From Flavobacterium sandaracinum (GTDB lineage: Bacteria; Bacteroidota; Bacteroidia; Flavobacteriales; Flavobacteriaceae): DNA of 64,000 nt. A model generated the notes under the pieces. That model was not told the origin of the DNA. It made no database searches and saw only the letters and a program-made list of their open reading frames with translations. Position numbers and translations under genes: made by a program. Positions 53,866 through 63,937 of this stretch are shown piece after piece (within the stretch, counting starts at the first letter, position 1; each line of letters begins with the position of its first letter). The stretch lies in assembly GCF_004349135.1 (NCBI RefSeq), contig NZ_SMFN01000007.1, forward strand, positions 30,694-94,693. Direction: 5' to 3'.

Positions 53866-54606
53866 TTAGCCAAATTTAAAAAATTGATTGTTGGCAATCG
53901 CTTCTTGCAATGGCACGATGTCTTTGATTTGTATCTTTTGGTCAAAGGCTGCAATGTGATTGTTGTGATGCACATCGGATCCTACATAGGTATATAGGCC
54001 TTTTTGAAGTAACTGTTCCGCTATTTTGGTTATCCCAGCGCCGTAGTAGCCCACGATGGACAACAGATTTAATTGAAACAGACAGCCCGCTCTTTTTAGT
54101 TTGACATATTCATTAAAGTTATTGTGGTAAAAAAGGTAGCGCTCTGGATGAGCCAATACAGGAATGTAGCCTGCCACCTGCAAGTCAAAAAGGATGTCGT
54201 ACAATTGAATAGGAGCGTTGATATACGACATTTCTACCAGAACATAATTGTCTTTCAAAGTTAATAAATCCTTGGACTGGAATAATCGTACAAACTGATC
54301 ATCCATCAAATACTCGGCGGCAGCTTTAAAAGGAACGGAAATAGCGTTGTGCTGTAATTCAAGAACTGTCGCTGCTTTCTTAGATAGGATTTGTTCGTGA
54401 GTATTATCCCAAACATGCTGGATGATGTGAGGCGTGGTGATAAATTGTGAAACACCAAAACCTTGAAGCGCAGCAGTAAGTCGAAGCGTATCTTCAAAAT
54501 TTTTTGCACCATCGTCTATACCAGGTAGTAAATGGGAGTGAATGTCTATATGGTCGTCCGGAATGAGATCCTTCAGTACGGGTTTTGATTTGAAAAGTGA
54601 AAACAT
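53866..54606 (-). CDS. cpsB: PHP-type tyrosine-protein phosphatase, CpsB/CapC/Wzb family
   Basis: 246 residues. HIDIHSHLLPGIDDGAKNFEDTLRL is the signature of PHP-fold CpsB phosphatases, with metal ligands HxH and the DDG; later ligands are in TTPHII, VLAHPERYLFYH and YVGSDVHHNNH. It removes phosphate from the tyrosine tail of BY-kinases such as the two Wzc proteins here, controlling polymer export. The only gene of the polysaccharide locus on the - strand, facing the repeat array with its 3' end. A -7 box ends five bases upstream of the ATG, predicting a leaderless or nearly leaderless mRNA. Confidence 0.92.
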   Translation of the reverse strand: MFSLFKSKPVLKDLIPDDHIDIHSHLLPGIDDGAKNFEDTLRLTAALQGFGVSQFITTPHIIQHVWDNTHEQILSKKAATVLELQHNAISVPFKAAAEYLMDDQFVRLFQSKDLLTLKDNYVLVEMSYINAPIQLYDILFDLQVAGYIPVLAHPERYLFYHNNFNEYVKLKRAGCLFQLNLLSIVGYYGAGITKIAEQLLQKGLYTYVGSDVHHNNHIAAFDQKIQIKDIVPLQEAIANNQFFKFG

Positions 54607-54610
54607 GCTG

Positions 54611-54618
54611 CAAATGTA
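54611..54618 (-). promoter_or_regulatory. -7 box immediately upstream of cpsB
   Basis: On the - strand TACATTTG then CAGC then ATG. Spacing is almost identical to the recR arrangement at 7227-7240. Confidence 0.55.
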
Positions 54619-55348
54619 GATAAAAGGAAGCAGCTTTTAGTTTTCGATACGGAGTATTACTATTGGAAATTGGGTATAAATCGGTTTGTGTATTGGAGTG
54701 CAAGGAGCTAATTTGTTATGTTGTGGAGCCTAAATGCCTATTTTAACGAAAAAATATCTTGTTATTACTTAATTTTTTATAAGAAATTTTCTATTTTATA
54801 AATTTTCATTCAATTTATTAATTTCAAACTTGGTAAAGCCTTTGTCTTGTTAAGTAGTTCATTTCATGGATTTAAAGGCAAATTGAGCATTCTTGGTTAA
54901 ATCAGGGTGAAGTGGGGCAAATCACCTGTAGGATAGTATTTATTATGGGAAAAATTAGTTGTGGTTGCCCTATTTTAGCGGGTTCTTTGGCACATAAAAC
55001 TAGTTTTACTTTGTTGCTCTTTCGGTGCTTGATAGTAGCATTTCCAGTGCCTTTTTCATTTTTTTTTCAAGTCCTGTGATTCCTTTAATACCGGTACTTT
55101 TTGCGTATTTCTTCTAAATTCAGAGTTAAAAATGAAGGTGCTTAACATTATGTTAATTTAGGATAATAACATACTTAAAAGCAAAAGCATGCGAATAATG
55201 CGGTTTAACTATTAATATGGTACAGCTAAGTGTTTTTTTTAATCGTTTATGATGCAAAAAAATAATTTGTGTTAATTCTAGGATATATTTGTTTCTTTAA
55301 GAAATTATTATGATTTTTGTCAAATAACTAATTCAAAACAAATTTAAT
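54619..55348 (+). promoter_or_regulatory. Long untranslated region upstream of susC
   Basis: 730 bases without a credible gene. TATATTTG at 55284-55291 is the likely -7 box, giving a leader of about 50 bases. A palindrome TTAACAT-T-ATGTTAA lies at 55142-55156, about 130 bases upstream of the box, and could be an operator. The rest shows nothing recognisable. Confidence 0.5.
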
Positions 55349-58300
55349 ATGAGATCAAAATTCAAATGGATTTTTTCATTGCTATTGGCCTTGTCAATGC
55401 AATTTGCATTTGCACAAGAGAGAACTATTACCGGTGTCGTTTCTGATGCTTCTGGTCCTATTCCTGGTGTAAATGTTTTAATTAAAGGTACTAGTTCAGG
55501 AGTACAAACTGACTTTGATGGTAGGTATGCTGTTAAAGCAAAAACAGGTGATGTTTTGGTTTTCTCTTTCGTAGGGATGAGTCAATCATCAAAAACAGTT
55601 GGTGCGTCAAATACGATTAACGTATCGATGCAAGATGATGCTAAGGTGTTAGCTGAGGTAGTTGTTCAAGGGTACAGAACAGTAACTAAAAAGTCAGCTG
55701 TTGTATCAGATGCTACTGTTTCTAGTAAAACTATCGAAAACAGACCTAATGCAAATGCGATTAATACACTTCAAGGTCAATTGGCGGGGGTTAACATTAC
55801 CGCTAGTACAGGTCAGCCAGGTGCTAAATCATCAGTTGTTATTAGAGGGGTAGGTACTATTACAGGAAACTCTGATCCATTATATGTGATTGATGGTTTT
55901 CCTTCTAACAGTGACAACTTTCGTTCTATTAACCCTAATGACATTGAGTCTACATCTGTGCTAAAAGATGCTGCAGCAATTGCTGAGTATGGTAACAGAG
56001 GTTCTAATGGTGTTATCGTTATTAAAACTAAAAGAGCTAAGTTTGGTGAGGCTAAAACTACATTCAGAGTAAGCTCTCAGTACGGTGTTGGGGAATTGCA
56101 AAAACCAAAATACAGTTATGCTAATTCTAACCAATTATTAAGAATTGAGAAAAATTTTGGTTCTGGTTTAGGAGCTACGTTAACAGATGCTCAAATAGAC
56201 GCGTTTGATATTAATACGAATTGGGTTGATTATTTCTTTACTCAATCGAATACAACTTCTCACAACATTTCTGTAGAGAACAGTAGTAAAAACATGAGTT
56301 CTTATACCTCATTGGGTTATTTTGATCAACAAGGTATTTTAGCTACAACAGGTTTAAAAAGATTTACATTAAGAAATAACATTAATGGTAGATCTGAAAA
56401 TGAGAAGTTTAAGTATCAAGTAAACACTTCATTTGGTTTCAGTAAAAACAATGAAGCGACTAGTTTAGGTGATGGTGCTATTAATAGAAACTATGTTTTA
56501 GGTGCTTTTATTTCGGCTCCTTATGTTTCTCCAGATATTTATACTGGGCCACGTTCTGCGCTAGATTATTACAACAACACACCTGGTTTGTTGGCTACGC
56601 CAATTATGTTAGTAGATAAACTACAACAATATAAAAACCAAACGGATGAAGTTCGTATAGATGTAGCAACTGATTTCTCTTATGATATCACAAAAGATTT
56701 AACAGTACGTAGTAGATTGAACGGTCAGTTATTAGATACCAGATTTTTTCAATCAGAGTTTCCAAACTCGTTTAATGCATTATTGTTTCAAGCTGCAGGA
56801 CAAACCTTTACTGGTTTTGAGGATATAAACTCAAGAAGAGAATGGTATTACAATAATTTATGGCAAATCAATTATGGTAAAACTTTAGGGGATCATACGT
56901 TCAATGTGAATGCTAACATGGAGTACAATCACTCTCGTTTGTATACTAATAACTATAGACAAAGAGGTTTAATTGAGGGTGTTTTTGTTCCTAACACAGG
57001 AGCAGGTTATGCTGCGGATACTGGTACAAATGATTTTTATGTTCCTCAAATTTCAGCACGTAATGTTAGAAATGATTTAATTTCTTATTTTGGTTCATTT
57101 GATTATGACTTCAAAGGTAAATACGGTATCGTAGGTTCTGTAAGAAGAGATGGTTCTTCAAGATTTGTTGAGTCAAAACAATGGGGTACGTTCTATTCTG
57201 TAGGGGGTAGATGGAATATTGATGAAGAGGCTTTTATGGATAATCTTACTTTTATTGATGTTTTGAAATTAAGAGGATCTTACGGTACAGTAGGGAATCA
57301 AAGAGTTGTAGGAGGAGATGCTTTTGCAGGTATTCAACCACCTCGTTTTACTGATGTTTATAGTATTGCAAACAATGCTTACAATGGTGGAACTGGTTAT
57401 GGAATTAACTTTGGTTTTCCTGAATTGCAGTGGGAGACGACTACACAGTGGAATGCTGGTCTAGATTTTGAATTGTTCAAAGGAAGATTAAGAGGGTCTG
57501 TTGATTACTACAATAGAGCAACTTCACAATTATTTCTAGATAATCCGGTTACGTCTACTTCAGGGACAGCAAATTTAACTCAAAATACTAATGTAACAGT
57601 AACGAACAAAGGATTAGAGTTGAATTTAGGGTATGATCTTATTAGAAATCAAGAAAAAGAGATCACTTTAACGGTTAGAGCTAACGGTTCTCGTAATACT
57701 AACGTTGTAAGTGATATTCAAGGTACAGGACAAATATTTGCAGGAGCAGGTCTTTACGTTAGTGAAAATGGCGGAAGTATTAACGAACCGTTTGTGTTTC
57801 ATTATTTAGGAGTTAATCCTGTAAACGGAAGATTGTTATTTGAGGATGCAGCAGGGAATCCAACTGAAAATCCTGTTCAAGCTGATAAAAGAAGAGCTGG
57901 TGTAAATTATTTGCCAAAATACCAAGGTGGTTTTGGATTTGATTTAAGTGTTAAAGGCTTCTTCGTATCCACATTATTTACTTATGCGTATGACGTAGCT
58001 CGTTTTGATAGTGATTTAGCTAACTTGTATTCTGTTGGTAATATTGGACAATTTACTGTTACAGATGACTTATTAAATGCTTGGACTGCTACTAATACAA
58101 ATACTGATGTTCCTTCATTAAATGCAGGAAATCTAGGTTTAACTGGTACTTCTGATCGTTTCCTTAGAGATGCTTCTTACATTCGTATGAGAAACGTTCA
58201 AGTGGGTTACAATGTGCCTCAAAAGTTTTTGAAAAATACTTTTTTAACTGCGATGTCTTTCTCACTACAAGGAGAAAATTTATTAACTTTTACTAAGTGG

Positions 58301-58393
58301 GAAGGATTTGATGTTGAAAGTAGTAGAACTGCCGATGTATATCAGTATCCAACACCTAGGTTGTACACTTTTGGCGTAGATGTTAAATTTTAA
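55349..58393 (+). CDS. susC: SusC/RagA-type TonB-linked outer-membrane transporter
   Basis: 1014 residues. Signal peptide MRSKFKWIFSLLLALSMQFAFAQ, then a carboxypeptidase-regulatory-like domain (RTITGVVSDASGPIPGVNVLIKGTSSGVQTDFDGRYAV), the SusC signature and plug (LQGQLAGVNITASTGQPGAKSSVVIRGVGTI, DPLYVIDGFP, LKDAAAIAEYGNRGSNGVIVIKTK) and a 22-strand barrel ending in an aromatic residue (FGVDVKF). It imports large substrates, usually glycans or peptides, with the SusD partner 12 bases downstream. No glycosidase, anti-sigma or hybrid regulator is nearby, so the substrate cannot be guessed. Confidence 0.95.
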   Translation: MRSKFKWIFSLLLALSMQFAFAQERTITGVVSDASGPIPGVNVLIKGTSSGVQTDFDGRYAVKAKTGDVLVFSFVGMSQSSKTVGASNTINVSMQDDAKVLAEVVVQGYRTVTKKSAVVSDATVSSKTIENRPNANAINTLQGQLAGVNITASTGQPGAKSSVVIRGVGTITGNSDPLYVIDGFPSNSDNFRSINPNDIESTSVLKDAAAIAEYGNRGSNGVIVIKTKRAKFGEAKTTFRVSSQYGVGELQKPKYSYANSNQLLRIEKNFGSGLGATLTDAQIDAFDINTNWVDYFFTQSNTTSHNISVENSSKNMSSYTSLGYFDQQGILATTGLKRFTLRNNINGRSENEKFKYQVNTSFGFSKNNEATSLGDGAINRNYVLGAFISAPYVSPDIYTGPRSALDYYNNTPGLLATPIMLVDKLQQYKNQTDEVRIDVATDFSYDITKDLTVRSRLNGQLLDTRFFQSEFPNSFNALLFQAAGQTFTGFEDINSRREWYYNNLWQINYGKTLGDHTFNVNANMEYNHSRLYTNNYRQRGLIEGVFVPNTGAGYAADTGTNDFYVPQISARNVRNDLISYFGSFDYDFKGKYGIVGSVRRDGSSRFVESKQWGTFYSVGGRWNIDEEAFMDNLTFIDVLKLRGSYGTVGNQRVVGGDAFAGIQPPRFTDVYSIANNAYNGGTGYGINFGFPELQWETTTQWNAGLDFELFKGRLRGSVDYYNRATSQLFLDNPVTSTSGTANLTQNTNVTVTNKGLELNLGYDLIRNQEKEITLTVRANGSRNTNVVSDIQGTGQIFAGAGLYVSENGGSINEPFVFHYLGVNPVNGRLLFEDAAGNPTENPVQADKRRAGVNYLPKYQGGFGFDLSVKGFFVSTLFTYAYDVARFDSDLANLYSVGNIGQFTVTDDLLNAWTATNTNTDVPSLNAGNLGLTGTSDRFLRDASYIRMRNVQVGYNVPQKFLKNTFLTAMSFSLQGENLLTFTKWEGFDVESSRTADVYQYPTPRLYTFGVDVKF

Positions 58394-58405
58394 TTAAAGA
58401 AAATT

Positions 58406-59956
58406 ATGAAGAAAATATTTGGAATATTATTTGTATCATTTGCACTTTTTGCTTCGTGTTCAGATGAGTTGTTGGAGCCTTTTACTCCTGGTTCTCTTAC
58501 AGAGGAAGTCGCTTTAACCAAGAGTAGTGATTTAGTCAATTTAGTCAATTCATCTATGAGTATAATGACTAATAGAGCGGACTATGTTTTTAGTTCGGTT
58601 TTTACTGATGAAGCTGCACCAGGATTTAATAATGGTGGTCAGGGTATTACTGAAGATTATGTTTTTTTAATGAATGTTGATAATGAGTCTGCTAGATTAA
58701 TTTGGCAAGTACAGTATTTTGGGCTTGCTAGAATCAATCGTGTTGTTACTTTTGCTGACCAAATTGTTGCTACATCTCCTGCAGATCAACAGTTAATTAA
58801 TAGAGCGAAAGCTGAGGCATTAGTTTTGAGAGCACTAGCTCACCTGAAGATCATGTCTTATTTTTCGCCTAATCCTAAAGACGATGCTGCATTAGCAGGA
58901 GTTTTAGCCGATAGAATTATTCTTACCACAGAAAAACCATTGCGAGTTTCTAATGGGGTGTTTTATACAGCTATACACAAGGATTTGAATGATGCGATAG
59001 CGATTTTTGATGCTAATACAGCACCAGCTTATCCAGGTATAACTAAAACGTACTATCCTTCTAAAGTTTTAGCTCAAGCGCTTAAAGCGCGAGCTTATGC
59101 ACTTAAAGGGGATTATCCTAATGCGGAAACTTTTGCTAATACCGTGATTAATACATCTGGAATTACTTTAGCAAATACGCAAGCACAATACAATGCTGTT
59201 TTTCATACGCATAGTGAAAGTGCTAATACAGAAGTTATTTTTAGATTGAGAAGAACGGTTCAACAAAATCTTCAAACGGGTAACCTAAATAACGGTTGGG
59301 TGTCAGTTGCTAATAGAAGAAATGGTTCACCATTTTATGAAGTAAGTAGAGCTTTGTATAACAAACTTGCTTCTAATCCAGATGACTTTAGACTAAATAC
59401 TATTGTACATTTGACTGGTACTAGTCCATCTTTAATTGATCCAAACTATGCTACTGCAACGGATGTTAGAAACAGTGATATTATTGTTTTGCAAAAACAT
59501 GGTGGTCAATCTGCTGTTACAGCAGCAAATGGTTTCAATCCTGATTTTATGGTTTCTAGACTTTCTGAAATGTATTTCATTAGAGCTGAGGCAAGAGCTG
59601 CAGCAAGTGATTTAATTGGTGTTGGTACTAATTTGAAGGCAATATTAGATGCTCGTTTTCCAACAGCTCAAGTTCTTCCAGTATTTGCTAGTCCACAAGC
59701 AGCTTGGAAAGGAATCTTAGATGAAAGAAGAAAAGAATTGGCATTTGAAGGTTTTAGATTTATTGATTTAAAACGTATCGGTACTTTAGCGGGTGCTACT
59801 TTAGACAGAGATGCTGCAGAGTATGCATCTGGTTCATGGAGTTTCCCTGCTGCTAATCCATCTAACTTGCCATTGACTAGCTTTAAATTTGCATTGCCTA
59901 TTCCGCAAGTTGAAGTGAATGGTAATGCTTTAATTCAACAGAATTCTGGTTACTAA
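58406..59956 (+). CDS. susD: SusD/RagB-type surface lipoprotein
   Basis: 516 residues. Lipoprotein signal MKKIFGILFVSFALFASC with Cys18, then TPR-rich RagB/SusD domains: INRAKAEALVLRALAHLKIMSYF, LAQALKARAYALKGDYPNAE, and the C-terminal signature SEMYFIRAEARAAAS with ILDERRKELAFEGFRFIDLKRIG. It binds substrate at the cell surface and forms a lid on the SusC barrel. Two-gene operon ended by a strong terminator. Confidence 0.95.
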   Translation: MKKIFGILFVSFALFASCSDELLEPFTPGSLTEEVALTKSSDLVNLVNSSMSIMTNRADYVFSSVFTDEAAPGFNNGGQGITEDYVFLMNVDNESARLIWQVQYFGLARINRVVTFADQIVATSPADQQLINRAKAEALVLRALAHLKIMSYFSPNPKDDAALAGVLADRIILTTEKPLRVSNGVFYTAIHKDLNDAIAIFDANTAPAYPGITKTYYPSKVLAQALKARAYALKGDYPNAETFANTVINTSGITLANTQAQYNAVFHTHSESANTEVIFRLRRTVQQNLQTGNLNNGWVSVANRRNGSPFYEVSRALYNKLASNPDDFRLNTIVHLTGTSPSLIDPNYATATDVRNSDIIVLQKHGGQSAVTAANGFNPDFMVSRLSEMYFIRAEARAAASDLIGVGTNLKAILDARFPTAQVLPVFASPQAAWKGILDERRKELAFEGFRFIDLKRIGTLAGATLDRDAAEYASGSWSFPAANPSNLPLTSFKFALPIPQVEVNGNALIQQNSGY

Positions 59957-60008
59957 TTTTTAGTTTATGCCCTAACAGGCAATACTAATTATTGATTAAG
60001 AATATTTT

Positions 60009-60047
60009 AAAAAGGTTGCAAGATTTATTTCTTGCAACCTTTTTTTT
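60009..60047 (+). terminator. Rho-independent terminator after susD
   Basis: AAAAAGGTTGCAAGA and TCTTGCAACCTTTTT form a perfect 15-bp stem around TTTATT, followed by further Ts. Confidence 0.95.
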
Positions 60048-60196
60048 ATCTAAGCTTATTGCCAGTGTCATGCCGGAAATGGGGATGCTTATAGTAGGTC
60101 GCATTAATTGGGACTGCTTAGTAAATGGCCTTGCTAGATGCCTTAAATATTGAGTTGGTTTCTTGTCAAGTTTAAATTTTTATTTAGTTATTTAAC

Positions 60197-60204
60197 TACC
60201 TTTG
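60197..60204 (+). promoter_or_regulatory. -7 box for the porin gene
   Basis: TACCTTTG fits TAnnTTTG, giving a leader of about 95 bases that contains a CTGCC...GGCAG dyad. The remainder of the susD-porin gap (59957-60303) holds the terminator and nothing else visible. Confidence 0.45.
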
Positions 60205-60303
60205 TTTTTTTATATTTTTATGCTGCTGCCAATTCCATATTAATTCCGGCAGTCTAACGTATTTTTATTCCTGCTCCAAAATTAATTTCAGTATTCTTTA
60301 TTT

Positions 60304-62229
60304 ATGAAAAAAGCGGTCTTATTATTTTTATTACTAACAAACGTATGTATTGCACAAGATTTAGGTCAGCAAAAGCGAATTAAAGATACAACAGCAGCCA
60401 AAATTGCTACCATCGATCAGTATAAGGTGATTACCATCGAAAAGGATACAACCTATATTGATACGTCACTTACGATTCAAAAAGAATACAGTCACAACTA
60501 TTTGCGTAAAGATATTTTTGGATTGTTGCCGTTTGCTAATGATGGTCAAACCTATAATACGTTGCAATACAGTTTAACGGATTTTTCTCCGTATCCCGAA
60601 TTTGGGTTTAAAGCCAAACATTTTAATTTTTTAGAAGCCAACCAAATTAGGTATTACTCTGTGGCGACTCCAATTACCGAATTGTATTTTAAAACTACGA
60701 TCAGAAAAGGGCAATCTGTTGATGCTTTTATTACCTTAAATACGTCCGAAAATCTTAATTTTTCTATTGCTTATAAAGGATTGCGATCTGAAGGGGAGTA
60801 TCTCAACCAATTATCCAGTACCGGTAATTTTAGATTCACAACCAACTACAATACGAAGAACAAACGCTATTTTGCGAAAGCGCACTATACCTTTCAAGAC
60901 ATTCTCAATGAAGAAAATGGTGGAATTACTACCATCGAGAATTTTGAAAGTGAAGACCCAAACTACAATAACCGACAGCGATTTGAAGTGTATTTTAATG
61001 ATGCTAAATCATTTTTAAAAGGCAAGCGTGTATTTTTAGACCATAATTTTAGAGTCAACCCAAATAAAGGAGCAAATAATCTTTATGTGACGCACCAATT
61101 TAATTACGAAAATAAATTTTTCGAATACAATCAAGCTACATTGCTTTCTACGGTGGGTTCTGAGCGGGTCAATCGTTTTGGTGATTCCTTCCTAGATAGT
61201 GGTATTAATGATCAAACGCGTTATAATAAAATGTACAATAAAGTAGGGTTGATTTATGAGAACACTACTCTGGGAAATTTTCAATTTTTCATTGATGATT
61301 TCAGGTCTAACTATTACTACAATCGGATTTTGGTGTTTGACAATCAAAACACAATTCCTAGTGCATTCAGTCAGCAAATCAATAGCGCTGGTGGACAATA
61401 TGAATACCGACGCGATAAGTGGAAAGGTAAATTTTTATATTCCCGATCGGTAACGGCACAGTCGCTGTCTAATTTGGATGCGAAGTTGCAATACGATGTA
61501 AATGACGAAATTCAACTGGTTTTTCAATATCAGAATATAAACAAATTGCCCAATAATAATTATAATTTGCATCAAAGTAGTTACGTACAATACAATTGGT
61601 CGAATGAGTTTAAGAATGAAAAAATCAATACCATAAAAGCCAATGCAATTTCGCCTTGGGTAAATGCAGAACTGCAATTTTCAGTTTTGAATGACCATTT
61701 GTATTTTACAGATGCGTCGAGTGCCCAGCAGAAAGCAGCAAAAACGCAAATTGTAGCTCCTGCACAATACGATGGAACGATCAATTATTTATCGGTTAAA
61801 ATCAGTAGGGAATTGAAATTTGGAAATTTTGCCTTGGACAATACCATTCTTTATCAAAAAACAGAACAGCAGGACGCTATATTAAATGTTCCAGCAATTG
61901 TCACGCGGAATACATTTTACTTTTCGGATTTTATATTTAAAAAAGCCTTATTTCTGCAAACAGGTATTTCTTTAAATTATTTTTCCAATTACTATGCGAA
62001 TGAATACAATCCTGTCATAGGAGAGTTTTTTGTTCAAAAGGACAAACAAATTGGGAACCATCCCAATCTTGATTTTTTTATAAACGCAAAAATCCAAAGA
62101 ACAAGAATCTATTTTAAAGCAGAACATTTTAATTCGGCACTAACCGGGAATAATTTTTATGCTTCACCTAACAATCCCTCCAGAGATTTTACCATTCGTT
62201 TTGGGTTAATTTGGAACTTCTTTAATTAA
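60304..62229 (+). CDS. Putative outer-membrane porin (Porin_10 type)
   Basis: 641 residues. Signal peptide MKKAVLLFLLLTNVCIAQ; after that alternating polar/aromatic strands typical of a beta barrel, such as LNFSIAYKGLRSEGEYLNQLSSTGNFRFTTNY, KRYFAKAHYTFQDIL and the terminal FTIRFGLIWNFFN with the aromatic last strand. The segment YNTLQYSLTDFSPYPEFGFKAKHFNF resembles the flavobacterial putative porin family. Transport specificity is unknown. Own promoter; independent of the susCD operon. Confidence 0.8.
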   Translation: MKKAVLLFLLLTNVCIAQDLGQQKRIKDTTAAKIATIDQYKVITIEKDTTYIDTSLTIQKEYSHNYLRKDIFGLLPFANDGQTYNTLQYSLTDFSPYPEFGFKAKHFNFLEANQIRYYSVATPITELYFKTTIRKGQSVDAFITLNTSENLNFSIAYKGLRSEGEYLNQLSSTGNFRFTTNYNTKNKRYFAKAHYTFQDILNEENGGITTIENFESEDPNYNNRQRFEVYFNDAKSFLKGKRVFLDHNFRVNPNKGANNLYVTHQFNYENKFFEYNQATLLSTVGSERVNRFGDSFLDSGINDQTRYNKMYNKVGLIYENTTLGNFQFFIDDFRSNYYYNRILVFDNQNTIPSAFSQQINSAGGQYEYRRDKWKGKFLYSRSVTAQSLSNLDAKLQYDVNDEIQLVFQYQNINKLPNNNYNLHQSSYVQYNWSNEFKNEKINTIKANAISPWVNAELQFSVLNDHLYFTDASSAQQKAAKTQIVAPAQYDGTINYLSVKISRELKFGNFALDNTILYQKTEQQDAILNVPAIVTRNTFYFSDFIFKKALFLQTGISLNYFSNYYANEYNPVIGEFFVQKDKQIGNHPNLDFFINAKIQRTRIYFKAEHFNSALTGNNFYASPNNPSRDFTIRFGLIWNFFN

Positions 62230-62432
62230 AAAATCAGTATAGGAATACGTTCTAGAATATTCTTTCTCAGAATTTTTTAGGATGAGTCACCATTGTGGTT
62301 TCAGGTGTTAAAGCAAGCAAGTAAAGGACGATGCTCTAAATGAAATTCATTTCATTACTAATTACTAAAATAGGTAGTGAAGGAATTTTTGATCCTAAAT
62401 TCCACAACGAAGATTATTTTGTAACAAAATAC

Positions 62433-62440
62433 TATCTTTG
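62433..62440 (+). promoter_or_regulatory. -7 box for the cystathionine beta-synthase-like gene
   Basis: TATCTTTG followed by CACC, 43 bases before the ATG at 62484. Confidence 0.6.
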
Positions 62441-62483
62441 CACCATTAATTACAACAAATTACAATCTTAAATTTACGATACA

Positions 62484-63845
62484 ATGCGTTACGCAGAAAA
62501 TATATTAGGTACGATAGGCAACACGCCATTAGTTAAACTAAATAAAGTAACCGCTGAAGTGGATGCTTTGGTGCTTGCAAAAGTGGAAACATTCAATCCA
62601 GGAAATTCTGTTAAAGACAGAATGGCTGTAAAAATGATTGCCGATGCGGAAGCTGATGGCAGATTAAAACCTGGCGGAACCATCATTGAAGGAACTTCAG
62701 GAAATACAGGTATGGGATTGGCTTTAGTAGCCATCATCAAAGGATACAAGCTGATTTGTGTGATATCCGACAAACAGTCTAAAGAAAAAATGGACATTCT
62801 TCGCGCCGTAGGAGCAAAAGTAGTGGTATGCCCTACGGATGTGGAACCTACTGATCCAAGATCGTATTATTCAGTTTCGAAAAGACTGGCTGAAGAGACG
62901 CCTAATTCGTGGTATGTGAATCAATACGACAATCCATCCAATGCAATAGCACATTACGAGCAGACAGGTCCCGAGATCTGGGAGCAAACAGAAGGTAAAA
63001 TTACGCATTTTGTTGTAGGTGTAGGAACTGGTGGAACGATTTCTGGAGTAGCAAAATACCTAAAAGAACACAATCCGAATATTAAAATTTGGGGAATTGA
63101 TACGTATGGATCGGTGTTTAAAAAATACCATGAGACTGGGATTTTTGACGAAAACGAAATCTATTCCTATATAACCGAAGGAATTGGAGAAGATATTCTT
63201 CCTAAAAATGTGGATTTCTCTTTAATAGATGGGTTTACAAAAGTAACAGACAAAGATGCCGCAGTTTATACACGTAAGATTGCTTTGGAAGAGGGAATAT
63301 TTGTGGGTAATTCAGCAGGTGCAGCGGTAAAAGGACTGTTGCAGCTCAAAGAACATTTCAAACCAGAGGATGTAGTTGTGGTTCTTTTCCATGATTCAGG
63401 AAGTCGCTATGTGGGTAAAATGTTCAATGACGATTGGATGCGCGAACGTGGTTTTCTAGAAGAGGAAATTACGAAAGCGGAAGATGTCATCAAGGATCAT
63501 ATTGATAAACCATTAATTGTTGTGCGTACCGAAGAGTTAGTTTCACATGCAATTGAGCGCATGCGTAAGTATAAAATTTCACAAATTCCGGTCATCGATA
63601 TCAATGGATTTGTTGGCTCTGTGGACGAAAGTGATTTGTTTCAAAGTTATGTTGCGGATAAAGAGGTAGCAGATAAACCCATTAAAGAAATTATGGGAAA
63701 ACCTTTTCCAATTGTAAAACAAGGAACCCCAATAGAAGAGGTTTCTAAATTATTTACCAAAGAAAATGAGGCAGTTTTAGTAGAATTGCAAAATGGGAAG
63801 CACCATATTATTACCAAATATGATATTATCGGTTCGATAAAATAA
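62484..63845 (+). CDS. Cystathionine beta-synthase (PLP domain plus CBS pair)
   Basis: 453 residues. The PLP domain (about 1-320) carries NTPLVKLNKVT, the lysine in NPGNSVKDRMAVKM, the phosphate-binding EGTSGNTGMGLALV and GVGTGGTISGVAKYLKEHNP; the C-terminal 120 residues form two CBS domains (MRKYKISQIPVIDINGFVGSVDESDLF, IMGKPFPIVKQGTPIEEVSKLF). This architecture is that of cystathionine beta-synthase rather than plain cysteine synthase; O-acetylserine use cannot be excluded. Monocistronic, with promoter and terminator. Confidence 0.9.
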   Translation: MRYAENILGTIGNTPLVKLNKVTAEVDALVLAKVETFNPGNSVKDRMAVKMIADAEADGRLKPGGTIIEGTSGNTGMGLALVAIIKGYKLICVISDKQSKEKMDILRAVGAKVVVCPTDVEPTDPRSYYSVSKRLAEETPNSWYVNQYDNPSNAIAHYEQTGPEIWEQTEGKITHFVVGVGTGGTISGVAKYLKEHNPNIKIWGIDTYGSVFKKYHETGIFDENEIYSYITEGIGEDILPKNVDFSLIDGFTKVTDKDAAVYTRKIALEEGIFVGNSAGAAVKGLLQLKEHFKPEDVVVVLFHDSGSRYVGKMFNDDWMRERGFLEEEITKAEDVIKDHIDKPLIVVRTEELVSHAIERMRKYKISQIPVIDINGFVGSVDESDLFQSYVADKEVADKPIKEIMGKPFPIVKQGTPIEEVSKLFTKENEAVLVELQNGKHHIITKYDIIGSIK

Positions 63846-63857
63846 GATTTTTTTTTT

Positions 63858-63920
63858 GCCATAAATTAGACCAAGCAACTCAAATTTATTTTGTGTTAGT
63901 TTTTCTAATTTATGGCTTTT
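63858..63920 (+). terminator. Terminator after the cystathionine beta-synthase gene
   Basis: GCCATAAATTAGA (63858-63870) and TCTAATTTATGGC (63904-63916) form a perfect 13-bp stem with a 33-base loop and a T run. Confidence 0.75.
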
Positions 63921-63937
63921 TTTTAAATTATAATGAA

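Noticed and set aside
53809..53997. 62-codon ORF on the + strand
   Set aside because: Two thirds of it is antisense to the well-supported cpsB 3' end; only its first codons, which match the array unit, are of interest.
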